In this document: one piece after another, positions 52,087 through 60,222 of the stretch
Layout: every line of letters starts with the position of its first letter
How positions within the stretch are numbered: position 1 is the first letter of the stretch
Origin: Flavobacterium hibernum
GTDB taxonomy: Bacteria; Bacteroidota; Bacteroidia; Flavobacteriales; Flavobacteriaceae
Assembly: GCF_000832125.1 (NCBI RefSeq)
Contig: NZ_JPRK01000008.1
Span: forward strand, 372,001 to 436,000
Direction of reading: 5' to 3'
DNA length: 64,000 nucleotides
Program-made: the position numbers and the translations under genes
Notes under the pieces: model-generated
What the model saw: only the letters and a program-made list of their open reading frames with translations
Told to the model about the DNA's origin: nothing
The model's database searches: none

Positions 52087-52926
52087 ATGAAAATAAGGTT
52101 TTTAATTAGTACGCTTTTTTTGATTTCATTTTTTGCTATGAATGCTCAAGAAAATTTTTCAGTAAATATGAATTTAAAAATAGAACCTACTGACAAAATT
52201 GATTTTACAAAAAGTGACATTGGCATATCGTATAATAAAAAACTAAACGCTAAAAATAGGATAACAAACACGCTAGAATATTCGAACTTGAAGGTAGATT
52301 ATGATTTAGGAATTAATGACGCCGTTGGCAATCTGGATCAATTCAATCAGATTCAAAACAAATTTGAAATTTCACATGAACTTTCAAACTCAACCAATCT
52401 GATTTTTTCGATTACTCCTACCGTAAATTTTCAAAGAAATCTAGATGTTAATGATTTGGCTCTTTTGGGAAGTTTTGAAATTAACCAAAAATTAAATTCA
52501 AAAGTAACTCTTAGCATAGGAGCAGCGAGAGCAACAGTTTTTGGAACTCCAAAGTTCATTCCTACTCTATCATTAAATTATAAAGTAAGTAATGAAAGTA
52601 GCGTTTTGATTGGTTTTCCAGATTCGAAAATTTCGTATTCAAATAATATTCGAAACCAGTTTAGTCTGACAAATCGCTTTAATGGCAATTATTATTATCT
52701 AGATGCGCATAATCTTGATAATAACGCCACAAAAGTTACTCTATCGCAAATGTCCTCAGCATTTGTGTATGAAAGAAATGTTGACAAAAACTGGTTTTTG
52801 AATTTTAAAGCCGGATATGATTTTGACAAAAAATACAATTTAATAGACAGTGACGATCATAAAGTCCATGGTTTTAATATCAGTAATGGATATGTTTTAG
52901 GAATTGGCATCAAATACAAACAATAA
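52087..52926 (+). CDS. Outer-membrane beta-barrel protein (DUF6268-like)
   Basis: A 279-residue protein with a signal peptide (ending FAMNAQ), then alternating strands: ITNTLEYSNLKVDYDLGIN, NKFEISHELSNSTNLIFSIT, VLGIGIKYKQ at the C-terminus. This resembles the DUF6268 outer-membrane family; confidence in the exact family is moderate. It is the first gene of the rightward cluster, 16 bases before the Kelch lipoprotein gene. It may be the envelope partner or channel of the sensing system. Confidence 0.72.
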   Translation: MKIRFLISTLFLISFFAMNAQENFSVNMNLKIEPTDKIDFTKSDIGISYNKKLNAKNRITNTLEYSNLKVDYDLGINDAVGNLDQFNQIQNKFEISHELSNSTNLIFSITPTVNFQRNLDVNDLALLGSFEINQKLNSKVTLSIGAARATVFGTPKFIPTLSLNYKVSNESSVLIGFPDSKISYSNNIRNQFSLTNRFNGNYYYLDAHNLDNNATKVTLSQMSSAFVYERNVDKNWFLNFKAGYDFDKKYNLIDSDDHKVHGFNISNGYVLGIGIKYKQ

Positions 52927-52942
52927 ATAAATTTAATACACT

Positions 52943-53950
52943 ATGAATAATTTAAAAAAAGGAATATTATTCGCAACACTGTTTTCGGCTCTCTTTTTTG
53001 TAAGCTGTAGTAATGATGACGATGATGATGATTTGATAGGAAACTGGATTAAGAAATCAGCATTTGATGGACCTGCGAGATCTAGTGCAACGAGCTTTGT
53101 TATTGGCGATTATGCTTATGTAGCAACAGGTTATACTGGAGATGTTTATTTAAAAGATTTATGGGCTTACAATTCTAATGGCGATTATTGGGAACAAAAA
53201 GCTGATTTTACAGGAGTTGGAAGAAGCTCTGCTTCAAGCTTTGCTCTTAACGAAAAAGGTTACATTGGTCTTGGTTATGATGGTACTAATAAACTAAAAG
53301 ACTTTTACCAATACAACCCTACCTCTAATACTTGGACTCAAAAAACGGACTTTGCCGGAACTGGACGTTATGGTGCTGTGGGTTTTCAGGCGGCTGGAAA
53401 AGCATATTTCGGAACAGGCTACGACGGGAATTACCTAAAGGACTTTTATCAATATGATGACCAAGCTAATACTTGGACGCTTGTAAACGGATTTAGTGGA
53501 AATAAAAGACGTAATGCTACCGTTTTTGTAATTGGCGATAAAGCTTATTTGGGAACGGGAATTAACAATGGTGTTTATCAGGAAGATTTTTGGGAATTTA
53601 ATCCATCTACTGATGTTTGGACAAGAAAGCGCGATATCGACAAGGATACGGATGACGATTATACTTATAACGACGAATATGCAATTGTTCGTTCAAATGC
53701 TTCTAGTTTTTCTATGAATGGATTAGGATATGTAGTAGGTGGAGAAAGCATCAAAACAATCTGGGAATACAATCCAAGTACTGATTTATGGGTAGAAAGA
53801 ACTCCTATGGAAGGCGCAAGCAGAACTGATGCTGTTGGGTTTGCGATCAATAATCGTGGATTTTATATGTTAGGAAGAGTGGGTTCTACTTACTTTGATG
53901 ATGCCTGGGAATTTAAACCTTTAGATGCGCAAAGCGACGATGATAATTAA
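52943..53950 (+). CDS. Kelch-repeat surface lipoprotein
   Basis: A 335-residue lipoprotein with lipobox FFVSC (Cys22) followed by SNDDDDDD. This strongly acidic stretch after the Cys resembles the flavobacterial signal for surface export of lipoproteins. Six or so Kelch repeats follow, each with a Gly-Tyr/Gly-Gly strand and the WxY/F-NP-x-TxxW pattern (DFYQYNPTSNTWTQK, DFWEFNPSTDVWTRK, TIWEYNPSTDLWVER), closing a beta propeller. The next gene overlaps its end by 11 bases. Kelch propellers bind proteins or glycans. Confidence 0.87.
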   Translation: MNNLKKGILFATLFSALFFVSCSNDDDDDDLIGNWIKKSAFDGPARSSATSFVIGDYAYVATGYTGDVYLKDLWAYNSNGDYWEQKADFTGVGRSSASSFALNEKGYIGLGYDGTNKLKDFYQYNPTSNTWTQKTDFAGTGRYGAVGFQAAGKAYFGTGYDGNYLKDFYQYDDQANTWTLVNGFSGNKRRNATVFVIGDKAYLGTGINNGVYQEDFWEFNPSTDVWTRKRDIDKDTDDDYTYNDEYAIVRSNASSFSMNGLGYVVGGESIKTIWEYNPSTDLWVERTPMEGASRTDAVGFAINNRGFYMLGRVGSTYFDDAWEFKPLDAQSDDDN

Positions 53951-54272
53951 TACAAAAAGACAATTCTTCTGGAGTCAAATCCAGAAGAATATATTGCTTG
54001 CGATACTTATTTTACAATTTATAGCCTGTGCGAAAAATGAAACTTTTAAAATCGAAGCCTTCAAAACTACGTCAGGTTGGGGTTATTCGATTGCTACAAA
54101 GAACAAGATCATTATCAAGCAGGCTATTATTCCAGTCATAAACGATAACAAAAGCTTTTCGACAGAAGCTGACGCATTAAAAGTCGCTGATTTAGTCGTA
54201 AAAAAACTCAATCAAAACATATCACCAACGGTAACCAAAAATGATTTAATTTTATTAAAAATAAAATTATAA
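53940..54272 (+). CDS. DUF4907 family lipoprotein
   Basis: A 110-residue lipoprotein: starting at the ATG at 53940 (15 bases inside an alternative at 53925) gives a signal ending LQFIAC (Cys30). The mature part fits DUF4907: TTSGWGYSIATKNKIIIKQA, IPVINDNKSFSTEADALKVA, VKKLNQNISPTVTKNDL. The family is found in Bacteroidota next to histidine kinases and Kelch proteins. It overlaps the Kelch gene by 11 bases, and its stop abuts the kinase start, so all three are translationally coupled. Confidence 0.8.
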   Translation: MIINTKRQFFWSQIQKNILLAILILQFIACAKNETFKIEAFKTTSGWGYSIATKNKIIIKQAIIPVINDNKSFSTEADALKVADLVVKKLNQNISPTVTKNDLILLKIKL

Positions 54273-55373
54273 ATGAAACTAGACGCCATCAAAAATACAA
54301 GTTCAAATAAAATTTTATTCCATTGCATCATATGGGTTTTCTTTATCCTGACTTCGTTGATTCAGTTTTACGAAAGTCCGTTTAGGATTAACAATGATTT
54401 TTATGTGCAATGGGCTACAGGAATTATTTTGTTTTATCTGAACTATTTTTATTTGGTTCCTGTCCTACTTTTAGAAAAAAAATACTGGCTCTATTTTGCC
54501 TTTGTTTTTGCCCTTATTTTACTCTTTATGATTATAAGGATTAATTATTTTATTCCTGAATTTAGACATATAAGGCCAAGATTCTTACCTCCAGAAGATC
54601 TACATTCAATTTATAAAGGAGCTAGAGCAAGACCAATAATGGCAACAAGACAACCTCTTTTTTTTAAAATTGGTCCATCATTTTTCTATATCCTAATTAT
54701 TACCATTAGTGCTATTATAAGAACACTAACAGAATATTATAACAACCAACAAAACAAATTAATTGCCGAAACACATAGAACAAATACTGAATTGATTTAT
54801 TTGCGAAAACAAACCAATCCGCATTTTCTATTCAATTCCTTAAATAGTATTTACTCTCTGGCACACAAAAAATCTGATTTGGTCCCTGACGCCATCGTAA
54901 CATTATCAGAGTTAATGCGGTATATGCTGTATGAAACAGATAATAAAACGGTGGCTTTAGAAAAAGAAATCAATTACATTCAGAATTATATTGAGTTGCA
55001 AAAACTCCGATTAAATAATATCGAAGACATTGTTATCAACGTTCACGGCGATACAAAGAACAAGTTTATAGAGCCGTTATTATTAATTTCGTTTGTCGAA
55101 AATGCTTTTAAATACGGAACAGATTATAAAGGTGCCGCTCACGTAAAAATCAAAATTTTTATTCACGAAAACAGCCTAGATTTTTGGATAGAAAATACGA
55201 TTGAAAACTACGTAACAGATCCTGACAACTCTGGAATTGGATTAGTAAATATTCAAAACCGTTTAGATTTACTCTATCCAAATGCACACAAACTTACCAT
55301 AACGCAGGACAATCAATATTTCCGCGTTCATTTAAATTTAGAATTAGATAAAATTCAGACTGCAATTAAATAA
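54273..55373 (+). CDS. LytS-type sensor histidine kinase
   Basis: A 366-residue membrane sensor of the His_kinase (PF06580) type. The first 155 residues hold four likely membrane helices (about 13-32, 45-65, 70-92, 128-150). The kinase part has the phospho-acceptor block RKQTNPHFLFNSLNSIYSLA, then the ATPase lid LLISFVENAFKYG and DNSGIGLVNIQNRL. This type pairs with LytTR regulators, one of which is encoded just downstream. It starts at the base after the DUF4907 stop. Confidence 0.92.
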   Translation: MKLDAIKNTSSNKILFHCIIWVFFILTSLIQFYESPFRINNDFYVQWATGIILFYLNYFYLVPVLLLEKKYWLYFAFVFALILLFMIIRINYFIPEFRHIRPRFLPPEDLHSIYKGARARPIMATRQPLFFKIGPSFFYILIITISAIIRTLTEYYNNQQNKLIAETHRTNTELIYLRKQTNPHFLFNSLNSIYSLAHKKSDLVPDAIVTLSELMRYMLYETDNKTVALEKEINYIQNYIELQKLRLNNIEDIVINVHGDTKNKFIEPLLLISFVENAFKYGTDYKGAAHVKIKIFIHENSLDFWIENTIENYVTDPDNSGIGLVNIQNRLDLLYPNAHKLTITQDNQYFRVHLNLELDKIQTAIK

Positions 55374-55385
55374 ACATGACTTATT

Positions 55386-56096
55386 ATGGACAGAAAAAAA
55401 TTTATCCGCAATGGTATTTTAGGCATTGCTTCGCTAGCAACAGCTACTAAAATTTTAGAATCTTGCTCTAAAAATGATAATGATGACAATGGCACAAATG
55501 CTTCCGGAGATGGAAGCTGTACGGTTTCTCCATCTGAAACTAAAGGACCATTCCCCATTAAAACTCCAAGTCAATTGGTTTTAGAAAACATAAAATCAGA
55601 CCGAATTGGTGTTGCTTTACTAATAAATTTAGTGATCGAGAATACAAACAATAACTGCGAACCTTTATCAAATGTATTAGTTGATGTTTGGCATTGTGAT
55701 AAAGATGGTAATTATTCTGAATATGGTGGAACTCAAATGCAACAAGCAGATTATACTTCGGTTCATTTTTTAAGAGGAAGACAAACCACCAATTCAAAAG
55801 GAGAAGTATCGTTTATTTCTGTTTATCCGGGTTGGTATCAAGGCAGAGCGCCACATGTTCACGTCGAAGTATTAACCACTGGCGGGTCATCTTTATTGGT
55901 CACACAAATTGCTTTTCCTGAGAATATTTCAAGTACCGTATATTCAAGCGCAAATTATAGCGCGCACGGTCAAGCCGATACATCAAACACAAAAGACAAT
56001 GTTTTCTCTGATAGTTTATCTGATGAATTGGCCACACTAACCGGCAATTTAACAGATGGTTACACCTTAAGCAAAACCATTACAGTAAAAGGATAA
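55386..56096 (+). CDS. Intradiol dioxygenase-like lipoprotein
   Basis: A 236-residue lipoprotein with signal ending KILESC (Cys27) and an acidic, Asn-rich linker. The domain is intradiol ring-cleavage dioxygenase-like with all four expected Fe(III) ligands: Tyr110 in DVWHCDKDGNY, Tyr151 in PGWYQGR, and His157/His159 in APHVHVEV. Classical enzymes cleave catechols in the cytoplasm; this one is exported. It lies 12 bases after the kinase gene and before the regulator, in the same cluster. Confidence 0.85.
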   Translation: MDRKKFIRNGILGIASLATATKILESCSKNDNDDNGTNASGDGSCTVSPSETKGPFPIKTPSQLVLENIKSDRIGVALLINLVIENTNNNCEPLSNVLVDVWHCDKDGNYSEYGGTQMQQADYTSVHFLRGRQTTNSKGEVSFISVYPGWYQGRAPHVHVEVLTTGGSSLLVTQIAFPENISSTVYSSANYSAHGQADTSNTKDNVFSDSLSDELATLTGNLTDGYTLSKTITVKG

Positions 56097-56154
56097 TTTT
56101 GCCCCCAACCAGTATTTTATGATAATTTTAAAACTTAATTTACTGGTTTAAAAC

Positions 56155-56162
56155 TACTTTTG
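56155..56162 (+). promoter_or_regulatory. -7 promoter element of the LytTR response-regulator gene
   Basis: TACTTTTG in ACTACTTTTGA (56153-56163), identical to 52061-52071 upstream of the first cluster gene. It lies about 36 bases before the ATG. Confidence 0.6.
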
Positions 56163-56198
56163 ACGCAAAACAAAATTTAAAAATTTAAACCTCAACAG

Positions 56199-56915
56199 AT
56201 GAAATGTGTAATTATAGACGATGAACCATTAGCGGTTGAATTATTAGAGGATTTTGTTGGAAAGGTAGATTCGCTCGAATTAGTTCATACTTTTAATAAT
56301 GCTATTGATGCCGTGTCGTATATCAATCAAAACAATGTTGATTTGATTTTTCTAGACATTCAGATGCCACATTTCTCTGGAATTGATTTTTTAAATACAA
56401 TCGAAAAAAAGCCATTGGTTATTTTTACAACCGCATTTTCAGATTATGCCGTAGAAGGATTTAATCTTGGAGCAGTAGATTATTTGGTTAAACCAATTCC
56501 GTTTCACCGTTTTTTAAAATCAGTTGTCAGAGCACAGCAAGTCTTAAATCCTACAGCAGCTGTTCAGGCAATTTCTGAAAACACAACTGCACCAGAATTA
56601 GAGCAGGATTTTATGTTTGTAAGAGCCGAATATGAAAACGTAAAAATGAATTTCTCTGATATTTTATTCATTGAAGGTTTAAAAGATTATGTAAAAATTT
56701 ACACCACCGACAATAAATTCACACTAACTTTAATTAGCTTAATAAAGCTCGAAAATTTACTTTCGACTAAAGGTTTTTCAAGAATTCACAGGTCTTATAT
56801 CATCAATATAAAACACGTAAAATCAATCCAGAAAAATAAAGTTTTGATTAGTGATAAGAGAATTCCAATTAGCGAAAGTTATAAAAACGCATTCTTCGAG
56901 AGAATCAATTTATAA
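56199..56915 (+). CDS. LytTR-type response regulator
   Basis: A 238-residue regulator. The N-terminal receiver domain has IIDDEP (5-10), the phospho-acceptor Asp53 in IFLDIQMP and the KP pair (YLVKPIPF). The C-terminal part (about 135-238) is a LytTR DNA-binding domain: FVRAEYENVKMNFSDILFIE, YVKIYTT, FSRIHRSYIINIKHV. It should be the output partner of the LytS-type kinase 0.8 kb upstream. It has its own promoter element and is followed by a 33-bp perfect hairpin. Confidence 0.93.
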   Translation: MKCVIIDDEPLAVELLEDFVGKVDSLELVHTFNNAIDAVSYINQNNVDLIFLDIQMPHFSGIDFLNTIEKKPLVIFTTAFSDYAVEGFNLGAVDYLVKPIPFHRFLKSVVRAQQVLNPTAAVQAISENTTAPELEQDFMFVRAEYENVKMNFSDILFIEGLKDYVKIYTTDNKFTLTLISLIKLENLLSTKGFSRIHRSYIINIKHVKSIQKNKVLISDKRIPISESYKNAFFERINL

Positions 56916-56921
56916 GTTTAT

Positions 56922-57000
56922 TAAATTCCAAAAAGATAAAATTCCAAATTCCAAAGTTTGATACTTATTGGAATTTGGAATTTTATCTTTTTGGAATTTA
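56922..57000. terminator. 33-bp perfect inverted repeat, bidirectional terminator
   Basis: Arms 56922-56954 and 56968-57000 are perfect reverse complements around a 13-base loop. The arm reads AAATTCCAAAAAGATAAAAT followed by TCCAAATTCCA. It sits between the convergent LytTR and carbonic-anhydrase-like genes and is far longer than a normal terminator. Confidence 0.85.
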
Positions 57001-57008
57001 TTTTTTAT

Positions 57009-57527
57009 TTATTCTTCGTTTTTAAACCAGCCCGAATACATTACATAATTGTTTGAAATACGCTCGATTTCTCCCGCAAAGTCAGATTGATCAATATCCT
57101 TTACTTTCTTTGCCGGAACACCTGCGTAAATACTTCCTGAGGCTACAATTGTATTTTGGGTCACAACAGCTCCGGCAGCTATAATCGAATTACTTTCGAC
57201 TACGCAATTATCCATTACAATAGCTCCCATACCAATTAAAACATTATCGCGAATGGTACAACCATGTACAATTGCATTATGTCCTATCGAAACATTATTT
57301 CCAATAATAGTAGGATGTTTTTGATATGTACAATGAATAATAGCTCCGTCTTGAATATTAACTTTATTACCTATCGAAATGAAGTTTACATCGCCACGAA
57401 TAACGGCATTAAACCAAACACTACAAGAATCTCCAAAAGATACATCGCCAACAATTGTAGCATTTTCGGCAACATAACAATCCTTTGGAATCAAAGGTGT
57501 TTTTCCGTTTACAGATTTAATAAGCAT
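57009..57527 (-). CDS. Gamma-class carbonic anhydrase family protein
   Basis: A 172-residue left-handed beta-helix protein with hexapeptide repeats and the metal-binding histidines in IIHCTYQKH (His65) and SIGHNAIVHGC (His83, His88), the three zinc ligands of the gamma-CA fold. Such bacterial homologues (YrdA/PaaY-type) may hydrate CO2 or act as CoA-related transferases; activity cannot be told from sequence. It lies 9 bases downstream of the PorP/SprF gene on the same strand, so they may be cotranscribed. Confidence 0.9.
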   Translation of the reverse strand: MLIKSVNGKTPLIPKDCYVAENATIVGDVSFGDSCSVWFNAVIRGDVNFISIGNKVNIQDGAIIHCTYQKHPTIIGNNVSIGHNAIVHGCTIRDNVLIGMGAIVMDNCVVESNSIIAAGAVVTQNTIVASGSIYAGVPAKKVKDIDQSDFAGEIERISNNYVMYSGWFKNEE

Positions 57528-57536
57528 AATGAAATA

Positions 57537-58526
57537 TTAATTAATCGCAGGACAATTACAATCGTAACGCTCCTTTTTACAAAATAAATTGATTCCTAAA
57601 GTAATTTGATGGTATCCGCCAGTATCAAATTTTACGTCGCCAGTAACTTGCGAATACGTGTAAGCAAACATAAAATTCTTATAGTTAATTCCAATTATAG
57701 GGGTAAAATATTGTAGTTTTTGAGTAGCAACTCCGCTTGTTGTACCATATTGTGCTCCGTCAAAACTTCTTCTATACGACAATGCAGCCCAAATGCTACC
57801 AAAATCCATGTTTTTATAGGCTTTTAAGTTTAAATCGATTGATTTCTCTTTTGTTTTATCAAACAATTGAAACAAAAATGAAGGTTCCCAAGTAATATTA
57901 TCTTTTTTTCCAAAAACATACCCGGCACTTAGAAGAAACTTTCTTAAATTATTACTCTCGTATTCTGTGTATAATTCTCTTCTGGTTTCCAACAATCCCT
58001 GAACAGTTGCATGAGCATAAAAATCAAGATAATTGTATGATGCACCAACATCCATATTAAAATAGGAATCTTTTTGAATTGACCCAAAAACAATAGGATC
58101 AAAAGTAGTTCCAAATTTAGTTTCGTCTAACTGACTCTGAATTACGCCTCCACTAATACCAAATGAAAGCTGATTTAAATCGATTTCATCTCTGGAAAAC
58201 ATAATATGATGCGCATAAGTAAGCTTTACACCTTTTTGAGAATGATATCCGTTTTTATCATTAAAAATAATAATTCCTGCACCAGAGCGTTCTCCCACTC
58301 TTCCGTTAAAAGTCACGGTTTGTAGTGCTGGCGCATCTTCCTGACCAAACCACTGTTTTCTAGCCGTTAATCTAATCTTGGCACAATTGGCCGCACCCGC
58401 CATCGACGGATGAATCAAGTAATAATTATCTGATAAATAATCCGAATAAACAGGAATTCCTTCTTGCGAATACGAATACATCGACAGGATTAGAAAAACA
58501 AATAAAACCTTGATTTTAAATCTCAT
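57537..58526 (-). CDS. PorP/SprF family type IX secretion-associated membrane protein
   Basis: A 329-residue outer-membrane protein with signal peptide (ending MYSYSQ). The family pattern is clear: GIPVYSDYLSDNYYLIHPSMAG, CAKIRLTARKQWFGQEDAPA, SGAGIIIFNDKNGYHSQKG and a C-terminal strand ITLGINLFCKK. PorP/SprF proteins usually act with a large T9SS adhesin encoded next door (as SprF with SprB), but no such gene is adjacent here, only the carbonic-anhydrase-like gene. It may therefore be an orphan or serve distant cargo. Confidence 0.88.
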   Translation of the reverse strand: MRFKIKVLFVFLILSMYSYSQEGIPVYSDYLSDNYYLIHPSMAGAANCAKIRLTARKQWFGQEDAPALQTVTFNGRVGERSGAGIIIFNDKNGYHSQKGVKLTYAHHIMFSRDEIDLNQLSFGISGGVIQSQLDETKFGTTFDPIVFGSIQKDSYFNMDVGASYNYLDFYAHATVQGLLETRRELYTEYESNNLRKFLLSAGYVFGKKDNITWEPSFLFQLFDKTKEKSIDLNLKAYKNMDFGSIWAALSYRRSFDGAQYGTTSGVATQKLQYFTPIIGINYKNFMFAYTYSQVTGDVKFDTGGYHQITLGINLFCKKERYDCNCPAIN

Positions 58527-58645
58527 AAAGGCAATTTTATTTAAATTTTTTTAAAACTCTCATAATTTAATACGATTAATTTGAAAAGAGTCTTAATTAT
58601 TTTATTAAAAAACCAAATATAGGTATTAGTAGAAAATAACTTTAC

Positions 58646-58653
58646 TAAATTTG
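58646..58653 (+). promoter_or_regulatory. -7 promoter element for the NifU-like gene
   Basis: TAAATTTG, ending 16 bases before the ATG at 58670, so any leader would be short. Confidence 0.55.
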
Positions 58654-58669
58654 TGAAAAATTACAAATC

Positions 58670-59569
58670 ATGACAAAAATCACTATAAGGGAGACTCAAA
58701 ACCCTACTATCCTAAAGTTCGAATTTGAAGATTTCATTACTCAGAACCAAAATTTTGAGTTCAAAAATATTGATGAAGCACAATCTTCGCCTTTAGCACA
58801 ACAATTATTTTATCTTCCTTTTGTAAAAACAGTATATATTTCAGGAAACTTTATCGCTATCGAAAGATACAGTATTGTAGAATGGGATGATGTAAAAGAT
58901 GCCGTTGCTGAACAAATTAGTTCATTTGTAGACAAAGGTGGCGTTATTATAAAAATCGATGAGAATCAAGCCAAAAAACAGCCTATTACGGTTTATGGAG
59001 AAACAACTCCAAATCCTGCTGCTTTAAAGTTTGTTGTAAGCAGAATGTTAACCAGAAATGCAGTTGAATATAAAAATATAGACCAAACTGCATCTTCGCC
59101 ATTGGCAAAAGAGTTATTCAAATTTCCTTATGTAAAAGAAGTTTTTATTGATGAAAATTATATTTCGGTAACTAAATATGATATCAACGACTGGAATGAA
59201 ATCACATTAGAAGTTAGAACATTCATCAAACAATTTATCGAAAATGGTGGAACTGTTTTAGATGAGAGTTTAATTGAGGTTGCAACCAAAAATGATATTA
59301 CTAAAGACGAAGCATTTGACAAATTAGATGTTACATCTCAACAAATCATTAATATCCTGGAAGAATATGTAAAACCAGCAGTTGCGGCTGATGGTGGAAA
59401 TATTGCTTTTGATTCTTATAATGAAGATGACAAAACTGTGAAAGTAATTTTGCAAGGTGCTTGTAGCGGATGTCCATCTTCTACTTTTACTTTAAAAAGC
59501 GGAATCGAAAATATGTTAAAAAGCATGTTGAATGATGAGGCAATTAAGGTAGAAGCAGTAAACGCATAA
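58670..59569 (+). CDS. NifU-like iron-sulfur scaffold with duplicated N-domain
   Basis: A 299-residue protein. Residues about 1-88 and 100-190 are two copies of the Nfu N-terminal domain: compare NPTILKFEFEDF...SSPLAQQLFYLPFVKTVYIS with NPAALKFVVSRM...SSPLAKELFKFPYVKEVFID. Residues about 215-290 are the NifU C-terminal Fe-S domain with CSGC at 265-268 (GACSGCPSSTFTLKSGIENM). Nfu proteins deliver 4Fe-4S clusters to target enzymes. Two N-domains in one chain is less common than one. Confidence 0.9.
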   Translation: MTKITIRETQNPTILKFEFEDFITQNQNFEFKNIDEAQSSPLAQQLFYLPFVKTVYISGNFIAIERYSIVEWDDVKDAVAEQISSFVDKGGVIIKIDENQAKKQPITVYGETTPNPAALKFVVSRMLTRNAVEYKNIDQTASSPLAKELFKFPYVKEVFIDENYISVTKYDINDWNEITLEVRTFIKQFIENGGTVLDESLIEVATKNDITKDEAFDKLDVTSQQIINILEEYVKPAVAADGGNIAFDSYNEDDKTVKVILQGACSGCPSSTFTLKSGIENMLKSMLNDEAIKVEAVNA

Positions 59570-59586
59570 GGAAATTATCAAAATAG

Positions 59587-59620
59587 AAAAAAAGCGCCTC
59601 AGAAATGGGGCGCTTTTTTC
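59587..59620 (+). terminator. Terminator after the NifU-like gene
   Basis: AAAAAAGCGCC and GGCGCTTTTTT around a 10-base loop with a T tail; 20 bases past the stop. Confidence 0.85.
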
Positions 59621-59724
59621 ATTAACACATATATCACTAACAATCAGTAAAATATTTAACAAATAACACAATAATTCTGTAAAAAAGTTTAATATTGTAT
59701 TCTAAACTAATCAATAATAAAACT

Positions 59725-60135
59725 ATGGGATTATCTTCGTTTTTTAAGAATTTATTTGGCACAGCCAAAGATTCTGCTACTGATTTGGCCAATCAAGCCG
59801 AAAGTACTTTTGAACACGCTAAAGAAGCTGCTGCTCCTTATATAGACAAAGCAGAAACTTTTGCAGAAGAAACGATTGCTAAAGCTAAAGAAGCTTCGGA
59901 GCCAATAATTGATAGCGCAACTCAATATGCTCATCAGGCAAAAGAAATTGTTAGTGAATATGTTGAAAAGGCCTCAGATTCTATAAGCGAGGTTATCGAT
60001 TCTGTAAAAGAAAAAACTACCGAAGTGGTAAGTGAAACCAAAACAGCGGTTTCTGAAACTGTAACTGATGTTAGCGAAAAAACCGAAACTAAAACAGACG
60101 AAATTATCGATGAAGTTTCTGATAAGGAATCATAA
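59725..60135 (+). CDS. LEA-like amphipathic helical protein (YtxH-like)
   Basis: A 136-residue protein from the ATG at 59725. After a short hydrophobic start (MGLSSFFKNLFG) it is a continuous Ala/Glu/Lys/Asp/Thr amphipathic helix with a recurring pattern of about 11 residues (for example AKEAAAPYIDKAETFAEETI, then AKAKEASEPIIDSATQYAHQ). This resembles group-3 LEA or YtxH-type proteins, implicated elsewhere in stress or membrane protection; function here is unproven. The C-terminal third (EKTTEVVSETKTAVSETVTD) is a Ser/Thr/Glu repeat. Confidence 0.72.
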   Translation: MGLSSFFKNLFGTAKDSATDLANQAESTFEHAKEAAAPYIDKAETFAEETIAKAKEASEPIIDSATQYAHQAKEIVSEYVEKASDSISEVIDSVKEKTTEVVSETKTAVSETVTDVSEKTETKTDEIIDEVSDKES

Positions 60136-60165
60136 ACTCATTTTTCGTATACAAAGAAATATCTT

Positions 60166-60210
60166 TATATTTGCATACTTAATACACCTTCTCTTTGAGA
60201 AGGTTTTTTT
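60166..60210 (+). promoter_or_regulatory. Promoter element followed by terminator-like hairpin before mscS
   Basis: TATATTTG (60166-60173) fits TAnnTTTG. Fourteen bases later CCTTCTC-TTT-GAGAAGG (60187-60203) and seven T form a perfect rho-independent terminator. If the promoter is used, the mscS leader would contain a terminator (possible attenuation). Otherwise the hairpin simply ends the upstream gene, and mscS has another start. Confidence 0.6.
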
Positions 60211-60222
60211 ATTCTAAAAAAT

